Assembly (NCBI GenBank): GCA_963682175.1
Contig: OY821775.1
Location: forward strand, 15,038,501-15,102,500
Source of the DNA: Triglochin maritima
Taxonomy: Eukaryota > Streptophyta > Magnoliopsida > Alismatales > Juncaginaceae
Direction: 5' to 3'
Length of the DNA: 64,000 nt
In this document: positions 11,661-20,471 of the stretch, in pieces
Layout: each line of letters starts with the position of its first letter
How positions within the stretch are numbered: the first letter of the stretch is position 1
The notes under the pieces: model-generated
The model's input: only the letters and a program-made list of their open reading frames with translations
What the model was told of the DNA's origin: nothing
Database searches by the model: none
Program-made: the position numbers and the translations under genes

Positions 11661-11716
11661 ATTGGTATCAGAGCCAAACCTATACATTCTGAGATGTCCC
11701 GTGAAAGACTTGCAAA

Positions 11717-11993
11717 CAGGGGTGAGCAAAATTCGGTCCGGTCCGGGCACCCGGACCGAACCGGACCGAATTTTTTCGGTCCGGTCTTCGGTCCACAAAA
11801 TTTTGGAAATTCGGTCTTCGGTCCGGACCGGACCAAAAATTTAAGGGGAAAATTCAGGTTTTGGACCGACTCGGACCGGACTGGACCGGACCGAACCTAT
11901 TCGGTCCGGTCTTCGGTCCGGACTTCCCGAAAATTCGGGTTTCGGTCCGGTTCGGTCCGGTCCGGTCCGGTCCTGGACCGAAGCTCACCCCTA
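11717..11993. mobile_element. G/C-rich hAT-type MITE
   Basis: 277 bp bounded by the inverted ends caggggtgagc and gctcacccct(a). It is flanked by a perfect 8-bp duplication cttgcaaa (11709-11716 and 11994-12001). CAGGG ends with 8-bp target duplications are typical of hAT. The interior is almost entirely degenerate repeats of cggtccgg and its complement ttcggtcc, able to fold on itself. The open frames crossing it are artefacts of this repeat. Confidence 0.8.
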
Positions 11994-12239
11994 CTTGCAA
12001 AAGGCGAGTAGCAGGGGAGCTTGTACATCTAAGGTGTATCGGACGGTTTGGGAAACTCACAAGCTTCAGTCCAGAAGCTGCGTAGTTGGTCATGTGCTTG
12101 TGGCTAACGTAAGTAGCCAGGAAACCTCAGAGAGGAATGAGGAGGCATATATTCCCACTCGCAGAATACCTGGATGGTGATAAGTAAGTTGTGCACGAGG
12201 ACGTGCACGATTTTAAAGGGAGGAGAGTTTGTCACACCC

Positions 12240-12549
12240 TTAAAGTCTTCCGCCAGGGGTGTTGATGCGTGCAGACTGTTTGGGGGACATCGGATGGCCA
12301 TATGAGCATAAATGCTATATGGGGGAGAGGCTTCAACTCGAAGGTGAGCGCCTACGGGACTGCACTTATTTGCAGTTGGGAGCGTAGGGCTGGTTGGGAG
12401 CTGAAGCTGATTCCCTGACGAGCCCAAGGCAGGGCGAAACCGGTCGATGTTGTCTTGCGCGCAGAATAGCTGACTGTGTGTGCATGTATATGTTCGCGTG
12501 CACAGTACTGTGCGGGCGTGTGCGACTGTCACCGCACAACTCCGTAATA
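12240..12549 (+). repeat. TRIM-like element, right terminal repeat
   Basis: 310 bp direct copy of 11351-11660, preceded by tgtcacaccc (12230-12239), a common start of plant LTRs, and by a purine tract at about 12215-12227. Confidence 0.75.
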
Positions 12550-12630
12550 GCGAGAAAGTAGAACCGGACGGGAACTCCTTCCAGATGGATTAGAATAAGC
12601 TACAATGGGTTCGGCAGAACAATAATTAAA

Positions 12631-12960
12631 AATATCTTTATTATTATTTTGTTGTAATATTTAATAATATGTAATTATTATTGTAATCCCGATAAATTTG
12701 GTTTATCAAATTATTATTATTATCAAGTTTTAGTTAATAAATTAACTATTTCATGAACGTTTGTTCAATAATGATTTTGAAAAAAAATTAATAATGAAAA
12801 AACATTAATAGTCAAGTTTATTATTAATTAAAATTTATATATAAAAGTTAAATGATGATATATATATTTATTTGTAAGATGTGAAAAACAAATCGGAAGT
12901 AATACAAATATTGATTTGACATCAAATTTTTTTATAATCACGACTAGTACGGTGTAAGTG
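12631..12960. other. AT-rich stretch, nothing recognised
   Basis: Strongly AT-rich with short ttattattattat runs. No gene or element end seen. Confidence 0.4.
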
Positions 12961-12969
12961 AATAAGACA

Positions 12970-13096
12970 AAACAGGAATTTTTAGGGTTGGGTCCAAACC
13001 CGACCCAACCCTAAAAATTCGGGTTTGGGAAAAACCGAACCCGACCCAAAATTTTCGGATTGGGTTGGATCGGATCGGGTTGGACCCGAGTTTATT
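12970..13096. repeat. Foldback G/C-rich repeat (MITE-like)
   Basis: A perfect 17-bp stem, aatttttagggttgggt at 12977-12993 and its complement at 13003-13019, is followed by variants of gggttcgggt and cccgaccc. It resembles the MITE-type repeats at 33120 and 59258 in composition. No clear target duplication. Confidence 0.5.
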
Positions 13097-13533
13097 GCAA
13101 TTACACACTCAGCTAAATTTCAGAACACACTTATCTATTCCCAACCGTAACTAGTCTGATCAAATCTCACTTACTTGAAGACACAAAAATAAAATCACTA
13201 CATTGAAATAAAATCCTAAACATGCTGATTCGTCAATTTTTAAACAACATGTTTATTCTTAAAGTCAAATCCACGATAGCTTCCGAATTCAAAACCGATC
13301 ACCAAAATATAAATCCACATCTAACTAGAATCTTCAAACTTATGATTGGAAGTGCTCAAATTAAACACTCCCAACGTCAAATCAACTTATCCGGTAATCC
13401 AAAAACAAAACTCGCAGCATCAACACAAATCAAATAATCTTCAATTCCCCTAAATCACAACACCAAACCGAAATTCTCCCAAACAACCAAACAACAAAAA
13501 AGAATCAAAACAAAAACACGACCAACTCCAAAC
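13097..13533. other. Probable intron of the ARF-like gene, no other gene seen
   Basis: AT-rich sequence downstream (minus strand) of the ARF-like first exon. I looked for a second ARF exon (VAAST-type start) here and did not find it. Confidence 0.35.
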
Positions 13534-13665
13534 TTGTTCGTTGTGCCCTTGGGAGAAGTAAACGACAAGGGTCCCGACGGACGGCAAGTCCACCAACGGA
13601 CCCGAACACGTGTGCCAGCGGTCAGGGTTAATCTGCTTGTTCTCGTCGACGCCGGGAGGTGTCAT
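13534..13665 (-). pseudogene. First-exon-like fragment of an auxin response factor gene
   Basis: The minus strand encodes 44 residues that carry the conserved ARF start, with [12 protein letters not shown] and [15 protein letters not shown]. The last codon CAA is followed directly by GT (gtttgg), and ARF genes commonly have a first intron after this EQ. ARFs are nuclear B3-domain transcription factors that read auxin signals. The B3, middle and PB1 domains are not in the window. Departures from the usual sequence are Arg in place of the hydrophobic residue before W, and Thr-Cys-Ser for the usual Ala-Cys-Ala. The start codon is chosen because a short charged leader precedes INPD, as in ARFs. 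About 130 bp upstream a 19-kb retrotransposon nest is inserted. It may be a gene fragment or an intact gene running past identifiable exons; I favour a fragment. Confidence 0.65.
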
Positions 13666-13677
13666 GATGCGCGGGGT

Positions 13678-13699
13678 GGGGGGGGGGGGGGGGGGGGGG
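13678..13699. repeat. G22 homopolymer
   Basis: Twenty-two consecutive G, 13 bp upstream of the ARF-like ATG on the coding (minus) strand, where it reads as C22. Its length may be a sequencing approximation. Confidence 0.85.
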
Positions 13700-13795
13700 A
13701 GTAGGTTCGGGGGTGAGCTAGGCGGAGGGAGTGAGCGGGGACTGAGATGCGGAGAGAAGAGATTGAGGGTGCGAAGGGCTGACCGGCTGAGGGGG

Positions 13796-15870
13796 TGTAG
13801 GATTTCGTGTCCCTATTTATGTATATATTTTAAAAAATTTAATACAAACATACAAGATCGATTTCATATTTTCATTGATTTTACGTACATATATTTGTTT
13901 ATTCTAATATCATGGATTCCTATACATATTAAAATAAACAAATAATAGATGATCATATCGAAAGGCTCTCTAAAACCTTTCAGAAGATCAGAGTTCCGTT
14001 GCTCGTCGAATTACCCGCCGATTCGCCTCCAAGTGTTCACCAAACTCTAAACAAGATTAGAGAGAAATGAGTTAGTCAATCAATCTCTAATTAGGCTTAG
14101 AATCTAATTAATAATCACTCTTTAAGCTCCTGAGATTTTTATCTCCAAAACTTAAAACTATTAAGAGATTTTCGTGCTGATTAAGGGAGAGATTAATGAG
14201 AGAAAGAATTTTTGCATTAACATAAACAAGTAGGATGAGGGGTCTTTTTATAGGCTCCCAAAATATCCTTATCAAGAACTATTCTTTAGTCATGATCTCT
14301 TGCTTATTCTCTCCTAAAATTAATTTCAAATTGTCACATAAGCATCCTAAAAAACGTTTAACTAAATATGGAATTAATCCAACCCATTATCTAATTATTC
14401 TTTTAATAATTCAGGCGAAAATCACACTGTTCGGTTGACCAAGAATTTTTCTCGGTTAACCGAACCATTTGGTTATAACACATGTTCGGTGGACCGTGAG
14501 CTAGACGGTCGACCGAATATGTATTAGAAAAATGCTCTAGAAAAATTCGGACGATCCGCGTCTTGCTCGGACGACCGTGTCACCTTTGGTCTACCGAAAA
14601 TATTCCAAGATATTTTCTCTTGGTTGACCATTCACGCTCGGTTGACCGAACTCAATTGTCGAGGCACTCCAGACAATTTCGGTCAATCAATTGTGCTTAC
14701 CTGTTCCCCGTTCGGTTGACCGTTCCGAAGACACCTCGGTCGATCGAACCCTAAACAGTTCACCGTGTTTGACCCCGATTTTGCCTTTGTCAAATTTTGG
14801 ATTTATTTCCAACAAAATTTAATCTTTTGGGGGTTTTAACAAATTCATATCTTATGTAATATATTATCTTATGTAATATTAAATTATTACACCCCATAAT
14901 ATACACACCTCATATGAATTTATTATGATTCTAATTATGTCAATTCTCATGACATATTGATTTTATTCGTTCACCACATATGTCCATTTTTCACATGAAA
15001 CCCGACACATCATATGAAGTCAAAATCAAGCTTCTTGTTTCTCAGTTTTGTGGTGTGACATATAGGAGGATCTAAACTAAATTGGCAGCGATATTAAACA
15101 CTTAATATCTCAAACTATAAGTGGTATCTAGCTACACATTATAGTTACCCAATTAGCATAGATGTCTTTGTTCCACTTGAACTAAACACGATCCATTTAG
15201 TGATGTAAGTGCACCACTTGTGTCTGTCACTTGCATCATGATATTAAGAATATATACAAAGTAGAAATGTGTCACCTTTGTATTATATTCATTTCTTGAT
15301 CTCTCTAAGCTAAATATAACTATGTAATTTAACTCAAGTTATATTGTGCACATTATAATTTTGCTTTATCAAAAGGCCCACTAATATCATCACTCAATTA
15401 AGAGAGGCAATGATAATCGTTTGACTAGCTATTTTTTCTAGCACAAGTCATGTTCAACCAACTATTGTCGTTATCACTACACTCATTGGTAGCATTTGAC
15501 AATAATCAAATTAAACACTTCTTGAGTGAAAAGATATAAGTCTCATATCTTAGGATCCAAGACACAGTAAAAACATTAATGACACGAAACACAATTCCAT
15601 AATGTTTTACTTGTTAGGTCTATTCAATATATAAAAGTAATTTTTTCCTCTTTTATATGCTCGTGTCGTCAATTATTTGTAGAGCTACAACAATCGATGA
15701 CCAACACGACAATCTTGTCTCAGTGATTAATGTTCCATGTTAATTACCATGATTGTGAATAACTTTTGATTTATGTAACTCATTATCTTTTAGAGCTCTA
15801 CGGTTAAGGACCAAACGCATCTTCCTTAACACTTCCAAAAGACGAATACCATAATCAAGGAAGAAAATAT
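13796..15870 (-). mobile_element. Solo LTR, antisense, main part (interrupted by the nested array)
   Basis: The plus strand begins tgtaggattt at 13796, which is the complement of the LTR 3' end cctaca. The sequence then matches the reverse complement of the LTRs at 15871/23325/30779 at visibly reduced identity. It is cut at 15870 and resumes at 32907. The 5 bp before it (ggggg, 13791-13795) recur after the far end (32970-32974), so the two pieces are one LTR with an intact target duplication and no internal region: a solo LTR. It carries its own cluster of dyad motifs (14410-14760), including one exact CGGTCGACCG at 14506. Confidence 0.88.
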
Positions 15871-17993
15871 TGAAGGGAATGTGTTCTAAAAGTTTTACTT
15901 TTAAATGTCAATTATTATGAATTGAATGAGAAATCATTTTGTTCCTTGTTTATGTTATTCGTCTTTTAGAAGTGTTAATGAAGAGGCTCTTGGTCCTTAA
16001 CCGTAGAGCTCTAAAAGATATTGGTTTACATAAAACAAAAGATATTCGCAATCATGGTAATTAACATGGGACATTAATTACCGAGTTAAGATTGTCGTGT
16101 TGGTCATAGATCATTGTAGCTCTACAAGTGAGTGACGACACGAGTATGCAAAAGAGGAAAATATTACTTTTGTATACTGAATAGACCTAATAAGTAAAAT
16201 ATTATAGACATGTGTTTCTGTGTCATTGATATTTTACTGTGTCCTTGGTCCTTCGATATGAGACTTATATCTGATCACTTAAGGAATACTTAATTAGATC
16301 AGTGTCTTGAACTATCGATAAGTGTAGTGTAAAGGCATTGGTTGGTTAAGTACAACTTTTGTTGGAGAAGATAGTTAGTCAAAAGATTATCATTGCCCCT
16401 CTTAATTGAGTGATGATATTAGTGGGCCCCTTGATAAAGCAAAGTTATAATGTGCACAATGTGATTTGAGTTAAGTCACATATTTATAACTAGCTTAAAG
16501 AGATCAAGAAATGAATACTAATACAAAGATGACACAATACTACTTTGTGTGTATTCTTAATATCATGAGGCAAGGGACGGACACAAGTGGTGCACTCCAT
16601 CACTAAATGGATCGTGTTTTGGTTCGAGTGGAATTAAGACATCTAACTAATTGGGAGATATAATGTGTAGCTAGATACCGCTTATAGCTTGTGATATTAA
16701 GCTCTTAATATCACTGCCAACTTAGTTTAGATCCTCCCATAGGTCACACCGCAAAAACCGTGAAACAAGAAGCTTGATTTTTGGTTCATATGATGTGTCG
16801 GGTTTCTTATAGAAAATATGACACATGTGGTGAACAAGTAAAATCAATTATGTTGTATATAAACATAATTAGAATCATGATAAATTCATATGAGATGCAT
16901 ATATTATGGGGTGCAATAATTTATTGTTGCATAGGATAATATATTGCATAAGTTGTGAATTTGCTAAAAACCCCTAAAGTTCAAATTTTGTTGGAAATAA
17001 ATCCAAAATTTGAAAAAGGCAAAATCGGGTAAAAGTTCGGTAATCCGTTGATGTTCGGTCGACCGAAGGATCTGTGGATCGGTCAACCGAACATGGAACG
17101 GATAGTCATATTTGATTGACCGAACTTGACCAAAGTGCCTGGAACTTTGGTACGGTGTACCGAACCAAAATCGGTCGACCGAACAATGTTAAGTTCCGAT
17201 ATTTTCGGTTAACCGAATGGCACTCGGTCTTAGACGAGAATTCGTCCGATCGGTTAAGGAGAATTTTTCCCTTTAAGAATCGGTCATCCGTCTAGTACTC
17301 GGTCAACCAATCGTGACAAATTCGGTTAACCGAGTGGGACTCGGTAAACCGAACAGCGGTCGATTTTCTGCCTTTGATTATTAAGAGATTAATTTGATTG
17401 ATGGTTGGATTAGCTCCAAACTTGGTCAAACGTTTTGTAGGTGCATGTAATACATTAAGGAATTAATTTATGAGAGAAAATGTAAAGAAAAACGTGGCTA
17501 AAGAATAGCCATGATTAAGAGTAAGATTGGAACCTATAAATAGGTCCTTATTCTCCCTAATTGGGTTACACAATTCAACAATTATTTTCTCTCTTAATTC
17601 ACCACAAAAACCCACGAAAATTCTCTTAGTTTTCTAAGTCTTTGGAAGGAGAAATCTCAGAGGCTAAGGAAGGGGTTTGTAGCTAGATTCTAAGCTTGTT
17701 TGGAGATCGATTGGCTAACTCCTTTCTCTCCAACCTTGTTTAGGGTTTCGGTGAACACTCGGAGGCATCCGGCGCGGCGAGAAGCATCCCCAACGTCTCT
17801 GAATCTTCAAGAAGTTTTTGAGAACTTCTAGGTATGAATTTCGGAGCCCTTGTTTGTTTTAATAGAGTTTTGAAACTAGATGTTAAAACAAACCGATGCA
17901 TGCATGAAATAAATCAAAGAAAATTGTAATTGATCCTTATTATACATAAAAATTTCGAAAATATATATGTATAATTAAACATGAAATCCTACA
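15871..17993 (+). repeat. LTR 1 of the array
   Basis: Runs from tgaagggaat to gaaatcctaca. A TATA box tataaata is at 17535-17542, about 460 bp before the end, so transcription should start near 17570. A cluster of palindromic ttcggtcgaccgaa-like motifs lies just upstream (17035-17365). Beginning with TG and ending in CA fits the integrase ends of copia. Confidence 0.93.
17035..17365 (+). promoter_or_regulatory. Dyad-motif array and promoter of LTR 1
   Basis: More than ten partly palindromic motifs (core CGGTYRACCG or one half of it) are spaced about 20-40 bp apart. Exact CGGTCGACCG occurs at 17056-17065 and 17172-17181; cggttaaccga variants lie at 17208 and 17323. The array ends about 170 bp before the TATA box. 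Position and symmetry suggest binding sites for a dimeric protein; this is inference. The same array is in LTR 2 (24489-24819) and LTR 3 (31943-32273). Confidence 0.55.
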
Positions 17994-19499
17994 GTGGTAT
18001 CAGAGCTTAAGGTTAAATTTTCTAATGATTTATGGCTATAAACAAATTTAGTTTACCATCTAGGATTTAAACAATTCGTTTTACCGGTTTTTCGGTCTTT
18101 AAATGTTTGTTGAAATAATTTTTTATAATAATTCGTTTTAAATGTTTTGAATGTTTAAAACATGACATATAATTATTAGAATTATGATTTAGACATAAGT
18201 CTAACTTGCAATAATTTCATTTTAAGTATAAACGATTATTTTGTAAGAGAATCAACAAAACCGAAAAACTACGATTCATCTTTCCATTGGAAATTGGATG
18301 GACAGCGGTTCATAATTAATTTGTGAACTATGGATGTATGAAAAATGTTTTTAATGGATTTCAAAATATTTTTCAAAGAATTGTTGAGAATTCTGGATGA
18401 TTGATAAATTAGATTCTGTAGTTTATAGCAATTGCGTGCATGGATGCTTGAGTTGCTTTGCAGGATTGTGAGTTTATATGTTCCAAATCAGACACTACAA
18501 ATGTATGTAATTATTATTATACAGAGGCTTATGTATGTAAAAGCCATATTCTCTATTTTCTATCTTTAGAATTGCATTTGCATGTGAGAGGTTTTTACAT
18601 AGGACTTGCACTAGTTTGTTTTTTATCGAATGAGAGGAGCATGTTTATTTTTCTGTAAAATCTACATTTCTAGTGCAAGAGGAAGTCGCCGAATAGCGCA
18701 TTGATCGAGGATCGAGGATCAGGGATCGAAGATCAAGGATCAAAGGGAACATATAAACTCACGCGATATGGATTGTGTGAATGTTTAATTTCTGTTTTTA
18801 TAATTTCTGCTATGCATGTGATGAATGGTGAATGTTAGGATGTGTATAAATTTTAATATGCATGATAAACTAAAATTCAAAATCACATGTTGATAAATGA
18901 AATTGTCCAACAAAAATTAAGATTAATTTTTCCTTCTTATTTCATCCACTAGCAGCCATTGATCGAGGGATACTCTGCTCGCCCTTAGCGGGAGATAGCT
19001 CCCTCTATCTTTGGGAATAGTGGGAGATATAAAGGTTGTCTGTTGTTGTGCCACAATTAAATATATGAGGTGTGTTTCACCCTAGTGAACCCCAAGTATG
19101 TTTAGTTGTGAATACAATAGATAAACGTATCTCGTATCAAATGAAAATAAGTTTTCTTAACATTACCTAGAGCCCTCGCTCGGTTTTGGGAAAAAGTTTT
19201 TCTTACGAGGATAGGTCGTATTCCCTCATAATTAAAACGACAAGAATCACAAGAGTTTGAAGATGCTAATATTGCTAAAATTCAAAAAGGTTGTGATTAG
19301 AAAATGTTTTTCTTACCTTGATGTTGTAATGTATTCGATAGCCCTTAGCTAGTCTATATTACAATTGATGGGATCTTGGATTACTGCATTTACGGGCAAG
19401 ATTTTATTTGCAGTATTTACATCATATTCGATATATATATGTATGTATGTATTAAAACATAAAATTGGCATTAAAACCTATATAATTTATTTTGTAGAA
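17994..19499 (+). other. Leader of internal region 1 with primer binding site
   Basis: tggtatcagagc at 17995-18006, one base past the LTR, matches the 3' end of plant initiator Met tRNA. A long untranslated leader of about 1.5 kb follows. It contains a run of short gatcgag/gatcaag direct repeats (18701-18743) and a 66-codon frame (18458-18658) with no known domain. Part of this leader recurs at 5457-5955. Confidence 0.85.
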
Positions 19500-20471
19500 A
19501 TGTCAAATATCCAACCAATTGTGCGATCTATGATCGAAAAGAACCCTTTGCAAAATGATGGCTCAAACTTCATGAAATGGCAACTCAATCTCAATATCGT
19601 GTTGAGGTTTGAAAAACTATCTCATATTTTGGATGGTGAAATCCCAAAATTAAATGAGAAGGCAACCGATAAAGAGAAAGAGGCGATAGCCAAGTGGGAA
19701 GACCAAGAGAACCAAGTTCACGGTCTTATACTAGCATCCATGGGTGACTCGCTTCAAGCGAAATACTTGGATTCAAAACCCAAGAAGACCATGGAGGCTC
19801 TAACCAAGATGTTCATGGATAGTGCCCGAAAGGAGCGCTATAAGACCACCATCGCACTCACAAGGTGCCATATGGCGGAGGGAACATCGGTATCCATGCA
19901 TTTTCTCACGATGCAAGGATACCTTGAGAAGTTGTCGAAGCTCTCTTCTCCAATGCCAGTGGACATTGCCGAAGATCTAATTCTTGGCTCTCTAGCCCCG
20001 TCCTTTAAGGATTTTGTGATGCACTATCATGTGCGTGAAAAAGGGGTGAGTCTTGAGGAGCTTCACAACGCTCTCAAAACGGCTGAAGTTGATATGGGCA
20101 AGAGTAGGGACCATGAGGTCCTTGCTATCCATAAGAAGAGCAAAAAGATCAACAAAGGTAAAGGCAAATTTACCAAAGATACGTCAATCAAGAGCAAGGG
20201 AGTAGGAGGTGCTCATGAGAGTGCCTCAAGGGGGAAATCTTTCAAATCTCCAACTCCCAACACGGAGTGCTTTCACTGCGGTGAAAAAGGACACATCCGA
20301 CCTAATTGCCCCAAGTACAAGGAAGACCTTGAAAATGGGATGATTGAACGTAGGCGCCCGAGAAACGCCGTAGGTATGTTTGTTATTGAGATAAATTTAA
20401 TCACCTCTATCCTTGATTTGGTAATGGTTACCGGATCTTGTGCTCACATAATTTTGATGTGCAGCTATTGA
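19500..20471 (+). CDS. Copia Gag with zinc knuckle, running into defective protease (copy 1)
   Basis: Start chosen at 19500 (MSNIQPIV), where similarity to copia Gag begins; the frame opens earlier at 19365 through leader sequence. The first 200 residues form the UBN2/gag-polypeptide domain (MKWQLNL, then YLEKLSKL and LSSPMPVDIAEDLILGSL). A Lys-rich stretch follows. A CCHC knuckle CFHCGEKGHIRPNC is at residues about 257-270. The frame then enters the protease, where the catalytic DTG reads VTG (VMVTGSCAH, about 20418-20444): the catalytic Asp is lost. It ends at a TGA-equivalent frame break at 20471. Gag forms the virus-like particle and packages RNA. This Gag alone looks intact over 323 residues, but the linked pol is ruined, so the element could at most supply Gag. 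Confidence 0.88.
   Translation: MSNIQPIVRSMIEKNPLQNDGSNFMKWQLNLNIVLRFEKLSHILDGEIPKLNEKATDKEKEAIAKWEDQENQVHGLILASMGDSLQAKYLDSKPKKTMEALTKMFMDSARKERYKTTIALTRCHMAEGTSVSMHFLTMQGYLEKLSKLSSPMPVDIAEDLILGSLAPSFKDFVMHYHVREKGVSLEELHNALKTAEVDMGKSRDHEVLAIHKKSKKINKGKGKFTKDTSIKSKGVGGAHESASRGKSFKSPTPNTECFHCGEKGHIRPNCPKYKEDLENGMIERRRPRNAVGMFVIEINLITSILDLVMVTGSCAHIILMCSY

Larger units (their letters stand above)
11275..12630 (+). mobile_element. TRIM-like small LTR element with flanking 81-bp direct repeats
   Basis: Two 310-bp direct repeats (11351-11660 and 12240-12549) flank a short non-coding interior. A primer-site sequence (tggtatcagagcc, 11663-11675) follows the left repeat. A purine tract (aaagggaggagag) precedes the right repeat, which begins tgtcaca at 12230. 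This is the layout of a terminal-repeat retrotransposon in miniature. An 81-bp sequence lies outside each repeat in the same orientation (11275-11355 and 12550-12630). The interior holds a separate MITE. No protein-coding capacity. Confidence 0.7.

Noticed and set aside
11505..12093. Arg/Gly/Ser-rich frames on both strands
   Set aside because: They read through the CGGTCC repeats of a MITE.
17035..17365. Dyad cluster as a CRISPR array
   Set aside because: Units are short, degenerate and irregularly spaced, there are no cas genes, and the genome is a plant.
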